From the NCBI GenBank assembly GCA_934457145.1, contig CAKSHP010000010.1, positions 1 through 64,000 of the forward strand: DNA of 64,000 nucleotides, given 5' to 3'. This stretch comes from an uncultured Clostridia bacterium (GTDB taxonomy: Bacteria > Bacillota > Clostridia > UBA1381 > UMGS1253). Below the pieces are notes generated by a model. It worked only from the letters and a program-made list of their open reading frames with translations, did not search any database and was not told the origin of the DNA. Positions 39,567 to 48,932 of the stretch are shown one piece after another. Position numbers and translations under genes: made by a program. Each line of letters begins with the position of its first letter. Position 1 is the stretch's first letter.

Positions 39567-42080
39567 TTGAAATATATTGATAATTACACAAAAGAAATTT
39601 CTTTTCCGATAGGAGCGATAGGCAGCGGCAGTATAGGTCTTGCAGGTAACGGAAGGCTTGTCGACTGGGAAATATTTAACAGACCATCCAAAGGCAGCAT
39701 AAACGGTTATTCGCATTTTGCAATTAAAGCGATTAAAAACAATAAACCTATTGCGTTTGTCCTAAACGGAGACTTAAAGAATGACTTAACAGGCCGCTAC
39801 GGGCAAAATTACGGTTTGGGGCCAAAGCCTGAAACAATGTGCGGCTTTACGCATTTTAAAAATGCTTGCTTTAACGGCGAATTTCCGATTGCGAAAGTAA
39901 ATTTTAACGACGACGCTTTTCCGGCAGATGTTAAGCTGACTGCATTTAATCCGTTTATTCCGTGTGACGAGGACAATTCAAGCATTCCTGCGGCATTTTT
40001 TGAAATTGAGATACATAATACAGAAAATGAAGAAATTGAATATCAAGTGGCGCTGTCTGTTGCAAATCCGTTTGAAAAATCGGCAAATGCGGTTGAAGAA
40101 AAAAACGGATATAAAATTTTAAAGCTGTATAATGCGGGAGCGGATAAATCCGATATCGGATACGGCGATTTGAGCGTTGCAACCAATTGCCCTGAGGTTT
40201 ACACGCAAACTTATTGGTATCGGGGAGGCTGGCAGGACTCTGTAGTAACGTTTTGGAATGATTTTAATAAAAATGATTTTTTAAAAGAAAGAAAATATGA
40301 CGGCTTCGGCAGTTTTGATACGGGAAGCGTTGCCGCAAAGATAAAGCTAAAAGCAAATCAGACAAAAAAAGTCCGTTTTGTGCTGTCGTGGAATGTGCCG
40401 AACAATTATAACTACTGGTCGGAATATAAAGACAAAAACGGACGTGACGTGCAGTGGAAGAACTATTATGCAACTCTTTTTGAAAATTCCGTTTCTTCGG
40501 CATTGTATGCCCTTGAAAACTGGGACATGCTCTACGGCAGAACGCTTAAGTTTAAAGAAATTCTGCACGGCGGAACATTTCCGAAAGCTGTGCTGGATGC
40601 GGCGGCGTCGAATTTGTCCGTTTTAAAATCGCCGACAGTGTTTCGTTTGGAGGATGGTTCGTTTTACGGCTGGGAGGGCGTGCATGAAAAAATCGGTTCA
40701 TGCGAGGGAACTTGCCAGCACGTTTGGAATTATGCGTATGCGCTTTGCTTTTTGTTTCCGAGACTTGAACGAAGCATAAGAGATGTTGAGTTTAAATACA
40801 GCACAGATAAAAACGGAAGAATGGGCTTTAGAATAATGCTTCCTCTCGGACGGGAGATGACGGACTTTCGCGCGTGCTTGGACGGACAGATGGGAGCCGT
40901 AATAAAAACATACAGGGAATGGAAATTATCGGGCGATAATAAATGGCTTGAAGACAACTGGGAAAATGTTAAAAAGGTTTTGGAATATGCGTGGAGCAAA
41001 GATAACCCGGACGCGTGGGATTTAAACAAAGACGGCGTTTTAGAGGGCAGACAGCATCACACGCTTGATATGGAACTGTTCGGTGCGTCGTCGTGGCTTG
41101 AGGGAATGTATCTTGCGGCGCTTAAAGCGGCAGCCAAGATGGGAGAGTTTTTAGGCGATACAAAAAAGTCGGATGAATATACAAGGCTTTTTGAAAACGG
41201 ACAAAAATGGGTGAAGGAAAATCTGTTTAACGGTGAGTATTTTATTCAGAAGATTGACATAAATGACAAGAGCACAGTCGATAAATTTGATGCCGCAGAC
41301 ACATACTGGAATAATGAAACAAAAGAGATTAAATATCAGATAGCCCGGGGCTCGTCTATTGATCAGATGTTAGCGCAGTGGCACGCCGATATTTTAGGTC
41401 TTGGCAATATTTTCGATAATAAACAGATAAATTCGGCTCTTGAGTCGATGATGAAACTTAACTATAAAGAATCTATGCGCGGCTTTACAAATCCATGGAG
41501 AATTTTTTCTTTAAATGACGAGGCGGGAAGCGTTATATGCGACTACCCGAAAGACAGCGAAAAGCCTAAAATTCCAATCCCTTACTGCGAGGAAACCATG
41601 ACAGGGTTTGAATATTCATTTGCGGGGCTTTTGTATTCAAGAAACAAATTTCGTGAGGCAACGAAGGTTGTCGAGGCGGTGAGAAAACGTTTTGACGGCG
41701 AAAAACGCAATCCGTATAATGAATTTGAATGCGGCAGCAATTATGCAAGGTCAATGGCAAGCTATGCTTTAATTCCGATTCTTGGCGGGTTTGAATTTGA
41801 TTTGCCAAATAAATATATCGGTTTTAATCCGTATACTAAAGAAAATTTTCGAAGCATCTGGAGTGTTGACGGTGCGTGGGGAGAAATTTTAATATATAAA
41901 GACAAAGCGGTTTTGTCGGTTGCCGAAGGAAAATTAAAACTGTCATCTTTCGGCGCAAAGTTTTCAAAAAATGTTTTTGGCGTCAGCATCAATAAAAAAA
42001 GTGTTGATTATAAATTTAAAGATGGTATAATATATTTTGACGAATGTGAAATTTATGATAGCATGGAGATTAAAATATGA
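39567..42080 (+). CDS. GH116 family glycoside hydrolase (beta-glucosidase type)
   Basis: The 837-residue protein belongs with bacterial GH116 and the non-lysosomal glucosylceramidase GBA2: an N-terminal beta-sandwich (SFPIGAIGSGSIGLAGNGRL) and an alpha/alpha barrel with DLNKDGVLEGRQHHTLDMEL followed by FGASSWLEGMYLAALKA. The family cleaves beta-glucosides, beta-xylosides or N-acetyl-glucosaminides. No signal peptide is seen. TTG is the start after GGGAGTGAG. The LacI gene begins within its stop codon. Confidence 0.9.
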   Translation: MKYIDNYTKEISFPIGAIGSGSIGLAGNGRLVDWEIFNRPSKGSINGYSHFAIKAIKNNKPIAFVLNGDLKNDLTGRYGQNYGLGPKPETMCGFTHFKNACFNGEFPIAKVNFNDDAFPADVKLTAFNPFIPCDEDNSSIPAAFFEIEIHNTENEEIEYQVALSVANPFEKSANAVEEKNGYKILKLYNAGADKSDIGYGDLSVATNCPEVYTQTYWYRGGWQDSVVTFWNDFNKNDFLKERKYDGFGSFDTGSVAAKIKLKANQTKKVRFVLSWNVPNNYNYWSEYKDKNGRDVQWKNYYATLFENSVSSALYALENWDMLYGRTLKFKEILHGGTFPKAVLDAAASNLSVLKSPTVFRLEDGSFYGWEGVHEKIGSCEGTCQHVWNYAYALCFLFPRLERSIRDVEFKYSTDKNGRMGFRIMLPLGREMTDFRACLDGQMGAVIKTYREWKLSGDNKWLEDNWENVKKVLEYAWSKDNPDAWDLNKDGVLEGRQHHTLDMELFGASSWLEGMYLAALKAAAKMGEFLGDTKKSDEYTRLFENGQKWVKENLFNGEYFIQKIDINDKSTVDKFDAADTYWNNETKEIKYQIARGSSIDQMLAQWHADILGLGNIFDNKQINSALESMMKLNYKESMRGFTNPWRIFSLNDEAGSVICDYPKDSEKPKIPIPYCEETMTGFEYSFAGLLYSRNKFREATKVVEAVRKRFDGEKRNPYNEFECGSNYARSMASYALIPILGGFEFDLPNKYIGFNPYTKENFRSIWSVDGAWGEILIYKDKAVLSVAEGKLKLSSFGAKFSKNVFGVSINKKSVDYKFKDGIIYFDECEIYDSMEIKI

Positions 42081-42991
42081 AACACATGAAAATAACAACC
42101 GCCGAGCTTGCAAAAATATGCCGGACAACTCAGGGAACAGTTGACCGCGCGCTAAATAACCGCACCGGAATAAAAGAAGAAACAAAAAGAAAAATTTTAA
42201 ACGCGGCAAAACAATACGGATACAGAAATTGTGTCGGCAGTTCATGCGCGGACAAAATTTCAGGTCAGGTGGGAGTTATTGTATTTAATCTTAACAATGA
42301 ATATTTTTCAGAGCTTGTTATGGAAGTGGAAAATATTTTAAAAAAGATTGGATTCTGCACGATTGTCATGATGACTAACTATGATAAAAGACAGGAAATC
42401 GAATGTATAAGAAATATGTATAATATGGGGGTTAAAGGAATTATACTGTGCAGCGTAAATTCAGGAGACGAGTTTTTGCAATATTTAAAAATGTTTGACA
42501 TACCTATCGTTGCTGTCGGAAACGATATAGGCGGTGTGCCGTATGTCGGAATTGACGATTTTGCCGCAATGCGCGACATGACGCAGAAGCTTAAAAATGA
42601 AGGGTATAAAAAGTTTATCTATTTTTCTCCGGCAATAAATTATGAAAGCGCTTATGCACAAAAGCTGCGTTATAAAGGCTTTCTTTGCGCCGCAAAGGGC
42701 GGCGACTATGAAGTTATAGACGATATAGGCAAAATAAAAACAAGCTATGATAACAAAAGCGCCGTTATATGTTCAACGGATTATTATGCTTTTTTGGTGT
42801 ATGCAAAGGCAAAAAATGCAAAAGTGGTTGGCTTTGATAATTTAAAAGCCATTGAAAAATACAATCTTAATATTGATTCTGTCGGGTATTGCGTGGGCGA
42901 AATTGCGCAGACTGCTGTAGACATTATTATGTTAAACAAAAAGGAAGGCAAAATTTTAGAGCACAAAATCGAAAGTCACAGTTATAATTAA
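42077..42991 (+). CDS. LacI-family transcriptional regulator
   Basis: The 304-residue protein has a LacI helix-turn-helix (ITTAELAKICRTTQGTVDRA) and a periplasmic-binding-protein-like sensor domain (VGVIVFNLNNEYFSELV). It begins in an ATGA overlap with the GH116 stop, so it is translated with the operon it probably controls. The effector is likely a sugar released by the enzymes. Confidence 0.92.
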   Translation: MKHMKITTAELAKICRTTQGTVDRALNNRTGIKEETKRKILNAAKQYGYRNCVGSSCADKISGQVGVIVFNLNNEYFSELVMEVENILKKIGFCTIVMMTNYDKRQEIECIRNMYNMGVKGIILCSVNSGDEFLQYLKMFDIPIVAVGNDIGGVPYVGIDDFAAMRDMTQKLKNEGYKKFIYFSPAINYESAYAQKLRYKGFLCAAKGGDYEVIDDIGKIKTSYDNKSAVICSTDYYAFLVYAKAKNAKVVGFDNLKAIEKYNLNIDSVGYCVGEIAQTAVDIIMLNKKEGKILEHKIESHSYN

Positions 42992-43023
42992 CAGACATAT
43001 CGGGTTTTATTTTTTATGTATAG

Positions 43024-43067
43024 ATACGGGGCGCAAAGCACTTTCGCTTTTGCGCCCCGTATTTTTG
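43024..43067. terminator. bidirectional terminator between lacI and hcp
   Basis: A 14-base perfect stem (ATACGGGGCGCAAA with TTTGCGCCCCGTAT) is followed by TTTTTG. It separates convergent genes. Confidence 0.9.
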
Positions 43068-43141
43068 AAACTATAATATCGTGTTTTATAGTTTGGCATT
43101 GTATCGGCATTGCTGTGCGGATTTGGTGCCGAATTTTTTAT

Positions 43142-44701
43142 TTATCTTGAAAGTATCTTGTCTAAATCCTCTTTCGGTTTATCCGTTAAGTTGAGATTAT
43201 AATTATCGGATAAAAATTTAAAAATATTAGGCGATACAAAAGCCGGAAGCGTTGGACCCAAATACATATTTTTTATGCCTAAATACAAAAGCGTCAGCAA
43301 AATGCAAACGGCTTTTTGTTCATACCATGAAAGCACAAGCGTCAGCGGCAAATCGTTTACGGAACAGCCGAAAGCGTCGGCAAGCGCAAGGGCAATTTTT
43401 ATTGCGCTGTATGCATCGTTGCACTGACCGCAGTCAAGTATTCTCGGTATGCCTTCAATGTTGCCCAAATCCAAATCGTTTATGCGGTATTTTCCGCATG
43501 CCAAAGTGAGGATAATCGTGTCAGAGGGAGTTAGCTTGGCAAAATCGGTGTAATAGCTTCTTGAGGGCGAAGCGCCGTCACAGCCGCCTATTAAGAAAAA
43601 GTGTTTTATTTTTCCCTGCCGTACAAGCTCAACTATTTTATCTGCATAAGACAAAACGGCATTGTGAGCAAAACCGGTTATAACGCTGTCGCCGCCGTTT
43701 ACGCCTGTCATGTGCTTATCTTCGTCATATCCGCCGCACTCCGTTGCTTTTTCTATTACGGGCGTGAAATCCTTTTTTTCATCAATGTGCACAAGTTCCG
43801 GGTAAGAAACAACCGAGGTTGTAAAAACGCGGTCGCAATAGCTTTGGCGTACGGGCATAAGGCAGTTTGTTGTAAACAAAACAGGAGCCGGAATGTTATG
43901 AAATTCCGACTGCTGATTTTGCCAGCCGGTGCCGAAATTTCCTTTCAGATGCGGATATTCTTTAAGCTTTGGGTAGCCGTGTGCCGGAAGCATTTCGCTG
44001 TGTGTGTAAATATTTATTTTCTTATCTTTCGTTTGCTCGAGCAACAGCTTTAAATCGTGCAAATCATGACCGCTCACAACAATAAAAGGCCCTTTTTCTA
44101 TAGTCAGTGAAACTTTTGTCGGGGTTGGATTTCCGTATGCCTGAGTGTTTGCTTCATCTAACATATGCATGCATTTTAAATTGATTTCGCCGCATCTTAA
44201 AACAAGCGATAAAAGCTCTTCTATGGTTTTATCCTCTCCGAGGGCGGCAAGCGCCTCATAAAAAAAGCTGTTTACTGAGTCATTAGTTTTTCCCAAAGCA
44301 AAAGCATGATAAGCATATGCCGCCATTCCCTTAATTCCGAAAAGCAGAAGCGATTTTAAAGAACGAATGTCTTCATCTTCGTTCCAGATATTTTTTACAT
44401 TATAGCTTTCGCAGTTTTCAAGCGCTTCTTTCGCCGTTTTTATTTCTTCTTTCAGCGAGTTAATTGTGTCGTTATTAAAATTAACGTTTGTGATAGTGGT
44501 AAAAAGTCCCTTTTGGATAAGCCTGTCGGTCTGAGCAGAGGCGCCGTTTTTTTTTGCCGCCCTTGCAAGACCTATAAGCTCACCTGTAAGTTCATCCTGA
44601 TAATTTGCGGTATCGGCTTTTTTGCCGCATACGCCGGCTTTGCCGTTGCAGCCTGTGTTGTGTGCCGTTTGCTGACACTGAAAACAAAACATTTCGTTCA
44701 T
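43142..44701 (-). CDS. hcp: hydroxylamine reductase / hybrid-cluster protein
   Basis: The 519-residue iron-sulphur protein has the N-terminal cluster motif C6-x2-C9-x8-C18-x6-C25 and hybrid-cluster ligands in GGCDGASPSRSYY, LACGKYRIND and LDCGQCNDAYSA. Hcp is a nitric oxide reductase/nitrosylase also able to reduce hydroxylamine, and protects anaerobes from nitrosative stress. No reductase partner (hcr) or regulator gene lies beside it. Confidence 0.96.
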   Translation of the reverse strand: MNEMFCFQCQQTAHNTGCNGKAGVCGKKADTANYQDELTGELIGLARAAKKNGASAQTDRLIQKGLFTTITNVNFNNDTINSLKEEIKTAKEALENCESYNVKNIWNEDEDIRSLKSLLLFGIKGMAAYAYHAFALGKTNDSVNSFFYEALAALGEDKTIEELLSLVLRCGEINLKCMHMLDEANTQAYGNPTPTKVSLTIEKGPFIVVSGHDLHDLKLLLEQTKDKKINIYTHSEMLPAHGYPKLKEYPHLKGNFGTGWQNQQSEFHNIPAPVLFTTNCLMPVRQSYCDRVFTTSVVSYPELVHIDEKKDFTPVIEKATECGGYDEDKHMTGVNGGDSVITGFAHNAVLSYADKIVELVRQGKIKHFFLIGGCDGASPSRSYYTDFAKLTPSDTIILTLACGKYRINDLDLGNIEGIPRILDCGQCNDAYSAIKIALALADAFGCSVNDLPLTLVLSWYEQKAVCILLTLLYLGIKNMYLGPTLPAFVSPNIFKFLSDNYNLNLTDKPKEDLDKILSR

Positions 44702-44776
44702 AAATATCCTCCAAAAACAAAATTTATATTAGTTTGTCTTATAAGAAAATATTTATTCATTACAAATTTTTTCGGT

Positions 44777-46078
44777 TTAGTCGGTGGTTTTGGATTTTTG
44801 CGCATTAAACGAAACGGTGAATACAGTGCCGGTTTTTTCGCTGCTTTTAACGCTTATGCTGCCGCCGGCTGAATTTACTAAATTTTTTGTGATTGCAAGG
44901 CCGAGGCCGTGCCCTGTGCCGCTGCTTCTTGATTTGTCCGACTGATAAAATCTTTCAAAAATATGTTCTATATCGTTTTTGGGTATTAAGGTTTTATTCG
45001 TTACGGAAAAAACAGCCTTTCCCGATTTTAAATATAACTTACAAAACACATTTCCGCCCGGATTTTCATGCTTTAAAGCGTTATCAATTAAAGAAGCTGT
45101 TATGCGCTTTATATTTTCACTGTTTGCTTTTATAAATATGTTCTGGTTAATATCGGAGCTGTAGTTTATGTTTTTTTCATATGCCACAGATTCCATAACG
45201 AGTGCGTTTTTTTCGGCAATGTCGGAAAAATTAACAATTTCAATATCCTTTTGCGGCTGCTCGGATTTTGACAAAACAAGCATTTGTTCGGTAAGCAATT
45301 TCATGTTTTGTGCGGCTTGTTTTGTTGCGTCAACCCATTTATACATTTCTTCAATTGTCATATCCTTATTTTTTATAAGAATATCTGTGTTTGCAAGTAT
45401 GGCGGTCAGCGGAGTTTTTAAATCGTGGGAAATATCGGTTATAAACTGCCGCTCGCGTGCTATTGAATTTTCTAAAGGTTTTATTGAAATGTTTGCTAAA
45501 TAGCTGCTTATAAAATAGAATAAAAGCATTGTAAGCAAAAAGATTAAAACAAGCAGCAAAAAAAGCTTAATCATTTCCAGACGTATAAAATCCGGGCTTG
45601 CAATTGCTATTTTGATATCCCTGCCGGTTTGCTGCTTAAAGTAGTAAATATTGTTTAGCCTGCCGAAATCATCTTTTTGGGCGCAAATGTCTTTTGCGGT
45701 ATCGGAAAGAGAAGTATCAAACAGGATTTCGTTTTTCGATAAAATGTTTACGTTTTCGGTTTCCAAATTATAAAAAAACACGAATATCGAACTTAAATAG
45801 CTGTCGCTTTGCTGCAAAGTGTGAGGAGCTTTTTCGTCCGGTTTATCTTCGTCCGGCTTTGGCATGTTTTTCGGATCAGGTTCGTTTTGAATATTTTTTT
45901 TTGCCAGAAAATTATTTATTGCGTCATACGGTTCAATTTTTTGCTGCATTGTTGTTTTAAGCTTTTCTATGCTTAAATGATACGAATACGCAAATATAAC
46001 AATATTTACAACCAAAAGCACGGATGCGACTAAAATAAGGTTTGTAAGTATAAAGCTTTTTTTGTATTTTTTAATCAT
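44777..46078 (-). CDS. sensor histidine kinase
   Basis: The 433-residue kinase has an N-terminal membrane helix (residues about 10-30), an external sensor domain with a Pro/Asp-rich stretch, a second helix near 165-190, then HisKA with SHDLKTPLTAI (phospho-His) and a HATPase with DNALKHENPGGN and GHGLGLAI. It overlaps the response regulator by eight bases. The ligand is unknown. Confidence 0.94.
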   Translation of the reverse strand: MIKKYKKSFILTNLILVASVLLVVNIVIFAYSYHLSIEKLKTTMQQKIEPYDAINNFLAKKNIQNEPDPKNMPKPDEDKPDEKAPHTLQQSDSYLSSIFVFFYNLETENVNILSKNEILFDTSLSDTAKDICAQKDDFGRLNNIYYFKQQTGRDIKIAIASPDFIRLEMIKLFLLLVLIFLLTMLLFYFISSYLANISIKPLENSIARERQFITDISHDLKTPLTAILANTDILIKNKDMTIEEMYKWVDATKQAAQNMKLLTEQMLVLSKSEQPQKDIEIVNFSDIAEKNALVMESVAYEKNINYSSDINQNIFIKANSENIKRITASLIDNALKHENPGGNVFCKLYLKSGKAVFSVTNKTLIPKNDIEHIFERFYQSDKSRSSGTGHGLGLAITKNLVNSAGGSISVKSSEKTGTVFTVSFNAQKSKTTD

Positions 46079-46751
46079 TTTCCGACACCTCCAGCCGATA
46101 GCCGATATTTTGAAGATTTTTTATTTTTACATTTGAGCCTAAATATCTGAGTTTTTTTCTTATAAAAGAGATATATACCTCAACGCTGTTTTCGCCCGCC
46201 TGCGAATTTATTCCCCATATATTTGAAATAAGAAGCTCCTTTGCAATAGTCATTTTAGAGTTTTTAAACATCATTTTTACCACTTCAAACTCCTTTTTTG
46301 TAAGCGAAATCGATTTTTCACCGCAGACAAGAACGCATGAATTCAAATCAAGAGATAAATCGCCGTAGTCTATTTTGTTTATGGCAAGATTTCCGCTTCT
46401 GCGCGTGAGCGCCGATGTGCGCGCCAAAAGCTCGCGCATGTCAAACGGCTTTGTCATGTAGTCGTCGGCGCCGAGCTTTAAATTCTCAACCTTATCTTCA
46501 ATTGTGTTTTTTGCGGTAAGCATTAAAACGGGTGTGTTTATCTTAAGCTCCCGTATCTTTTTTAAAACCTCTGTTCCGTTTATAATGGGAAGCATAATAT
46601 CTAAAATAATTAAGTCATACGTTTCGTGAGATGCATAATAAATCGCGTCTTCTCCGTTATAGACAGCGTCGGTTATGTATGCCTCGTCAGTCAGAATTTT
46701 GCATATGGCGTCGGATATGAGCTTTTCGTCTTCAATAACTAAAATTTTCAT
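46071..46751 (-). CDS. OmpR-family response regulator
   Basis: The 226-residue regulator has a receiver domain (acidic IEDEK, phospho-acceptor in ILDIMLP, conserved Lys in TKPFD) and a winged-helix DNA-binding domain (SLTKKEFEVVKMMF). It is cotranscribed with the kinase and divergent from the secreted carbohydrate-binding gene, whose promoter carries repeats suited to it. Confidence 0.95.
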   Translation of the reverse strand: MKILVIEDEKLISDAICKILTDEAYITDAVYNGEDAIYYASHETYDLIILDIMLPIINGTEVLKKIRELKINTPVLMLTAKNTIEDKVENLKLGADDYMTKPFDMRELLARTSALTRRSGNLAINKIDYGDLSLDLNSCVLVCGEKSISLTKKEFEVVKMMFKNSKMTIAKELLISNIWGINSQAGENSVEVYISFIRKKLRYLGSNVKIKNLQNIGYRLEVSEND

Positions 46752-46827
46752 TTTCTTGTATCTCCTTGATCGGTATAAAGTAATTTTAACACATTTTCAC
46801 GCTCTTTTCTATAATTTATCACAATTT

Positions 46828-46880
46828 TCTTAAAAAGACCTTAAAAGTTTTAAGAACTTTTTAAGAATTATATGTATAAT
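46828..46880 (+). promoter_or_regulatory. promoter of the secreted protein with response-regulator-type repeats
   Basis: TCTTAAAAAGACCTTAAAAG is followed by its mirror, TTTTAAGAACTTTTTAAGAA, and then a -10 (TATAAT, 46875-46880). The half-sites CTTAAAA recur about every 11 bases, one helical turn, as for OmpR-type regulators. No good -35 is seen, so activation is likely. Confidence 0.6.
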
Positions 46881-46925
46881 AAAAGCATAGCAAGACTAAA
46901 AAATTATGAAAGGCAGTGAAAAATT

Positions 46926-48779
46926 ATGAAAAAGAGACTTTTAAAAACAATTTTAACCATGGTATCGGTTATCGCAATCACCGTTTATTTCACATTCCCC
47001 AATCTTGTGATTGCTGTAAACGAACAAACACCAACCAAATTCGTTTTTTCAGACAGCGAAATAACAGCAGAAAACGGAGACTATACGGATTACGAAATTT
47101 CTAAAACAAGTCTTGTTATTAAAGGCAGCGGTACATATGAAGTGTACGGTTCGTGTGAAAACGGAAGCATTAAAGTTAAAAAAGGCGTTGACAACGTTAA
47201 TATTGTGCTTTGCGGAATTAACCTTTCAGCGCAAGACACCGCTCCGCTTTGTTTTAACAAATCAAGCGGCGTAACCTTAACGGCAAAGGAAAACACCATA
47301 AATTCTTTTTCGGACGGCGAAAAAAACAATGATGATAATTATCCCGATAACGAAAATGCTGAAAATGCCGTTATAAAGTGTAAAGACGGTTCAAATGTTT
47401 TAATAAACGGCACGGGAACAATTAACATAACCGCCAATGCAAAAAATGCAATAAAAGCAGGAGAAAGCACAGAAGATGACGGCAGTGCTTCTCTTACAAT
47501 CGAGGATTTAAATTTAAATATAACCGCTGATGTAAATGATGCTGTCAATGCACAGTCGGCTCTTTATATAAAGAGCGGAAATTTAAATATCAGCGCGGCA
47601 GACGATGCCATTCACAGCGACTATGACCTGGTTATAGGTTCTTTAAATGCTGATAATGACGATTTAAATATAAATATAACTTCGTGCTATGAAGGCTTAG
47701 AGGGCGCAAACATAAAAATAAATTCGGGAAATATAAAAATAAATTCCGATGATGACGGCATAAACGCTGCAAATTCGGATTTGAAAAATTATAATTTCAC
47801 ATTGGAATTTAACGGCGGAAACTTATATGTAAATGCCAAAAACGGCGACGGTATAGATTCAAACGGATCGCTAACCGTAACGGGAGGCAATATTGAGGTT
47901 TACTCAACAAGTTCCGGTGCAAATTCACCGCTTGACAGTGACGGAGAATTTACAATAACGGGCGGAACGGTGCTTGCAGTCGGAAATTCGTCAATGGCTC
48001 AGACTCCGAAAACATCATCTCAAAATTATCTCGTTTTTTCCGGCGGAAACGAAATGAGAGGTATGCCGGGCGGAGGTTTTGGAAACGAAAATGTGTCGCA
48101 GTTTAACGGAGATGAAAACCAAAACGGCAGACCGGAGCCGCCTCAAAAACCGCAGGGCGATAATTCTAAAAAAGATAACGAAAGAAACTTTGGCGGCAAT
48201 TTTGAAGATAAAAACCGCCCGACAGGCGAAGCAAATCAAAACCCGAACGGCAGTGGCAAAAATGATGAAAACCGCCCTGTGCCGCCCGATATGCCAAATC
48301 AAAACCCGAATGGTGACGGCAATCAAAACGAAAATCAAAATACAGGCAAGATAGTAATATCTGCCGGCGATAAAATTGAAATAACGGATTCGGCAAACAA
48401 TATTTTGTGCAGCGGCGAGGCAGTAAGAAGTGCAAATTATGTGTTCTACAGCTCAGGTGCAATTTCGGATAACGAAACATACACTTTAAAGATTAATTCA
48501 GAAGAAGCAATGCAGACAACTGTGTCTGAAAGCGCAGCAAATAAAGGTTTTGGCGGTTTCGGACAAAACGGCATCAGACCGGATATGAGGCCCGGCGGCA
48601 ATAATGGCGAAAATCCTCCCGAGCTTCCGGACGGCGCAAATCCGGGCGGGGCGGTAAAGCCGCCTCAAAACGAAAATAATCAAACTCTGCCGGATAACAA
48701 AAACAACACAATAATATCTTCAAACTTAGTTAAATATTTTCAAAGGGTATGGGATATGTTTAAAGTAAATTCAAAATAA
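46926..48779 (+). CDS. secreted carbohydrate-binding domain protein (DUF4353-like)
   Basis: The 617-residue protein starts with a signal/anchor (MKKRLLKTILTMVSVIAITV). Residues about 50-350 form repeated beta-strand turns with GSGTY, KAGESTEDDGSAS and ADDAIHSDYDL, typical of the DUF4353 parallel-beta family. A low-complexity linker rich in N, P, G and E follows (NQNPNGSGKNDENRPVPPD), then a short C-terminal domain. It lies opposite a two-component system and probably belongs to its regulon. Role in surface or glycan binding is inferred. Confidence 0.8.
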   Translation: MKKRLLKTILTMVSVIAITVYFTFPNLVIAVNEQTPTKFVFSDSEITAENGDYTDYEISKTSLVIKGSGTYEVYGSCENGSIKVKKGVDNVNIVLCGINLSAQDTAPLCFNKSSGVTLTAKENTINSFSDGEKNNDDNYPDNENAENAVIKCKDGSNVLINGTGTINITANAKNAIKAGESTEDDGSASLTIEDLNLNITADVNDAVNAQSALYIKSGNLNISAADDAIHSDYDLVIGSLNADNDDLNINITSCYEGLEGANIKINSGNIKINSDDDGINAANSDLKNYNFTLEFNGGNLYVNAKNGDGIDSNGSLTVTGGNIEVYSTSSGANSPLDSDGEFTITGGTVLAVGNSSMAQTPKTSSQNYLVFSGGNEMRGMPGGGFGNENVSQFNGDENQNGRPEPPQKPQGDNSKKDNERNFGGNFEDKNRPTGEANQNPNGSGKNDENRPVPPDMPNQNPNGDGNQNENQNTGKIVISAGDKIEITDSANNILCSGEAVRSANYVFYSSGAISDNETYTLKINSEEAMQTTVSESAANKGFGGFGQNGIRPDMRPGGNNGENPPELPDGANPGGAVKPPQNENNQTLPDNKNNTIISSNLVKYFQRVWDMFKVNSK

Positions 48780-48791
48780 AATCATAATAGA

Positions 48792-48836
48792 AGGTGCTGT
48801 AAAAGAATCAATTGACTTTTTTACAGCACTTTTTTT
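48792..48836 (+). terminator. terminator after the secreted protein
   Basis: GTGCTGTAAAA pairs with TTTTACAGCAC around a CAATTGAC-containing loop, then TTTTTTTA. Confidence 0.85.
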
Positions 48837-48932
48837 AGCCGGAAATGCATATAATCTTTCCTGTAAGGGAAACACAAATACCGTGGGCGCCAAGCGTTTG
48901 CATCAAATTTAAAACAGATAAGGGGATTTTTT

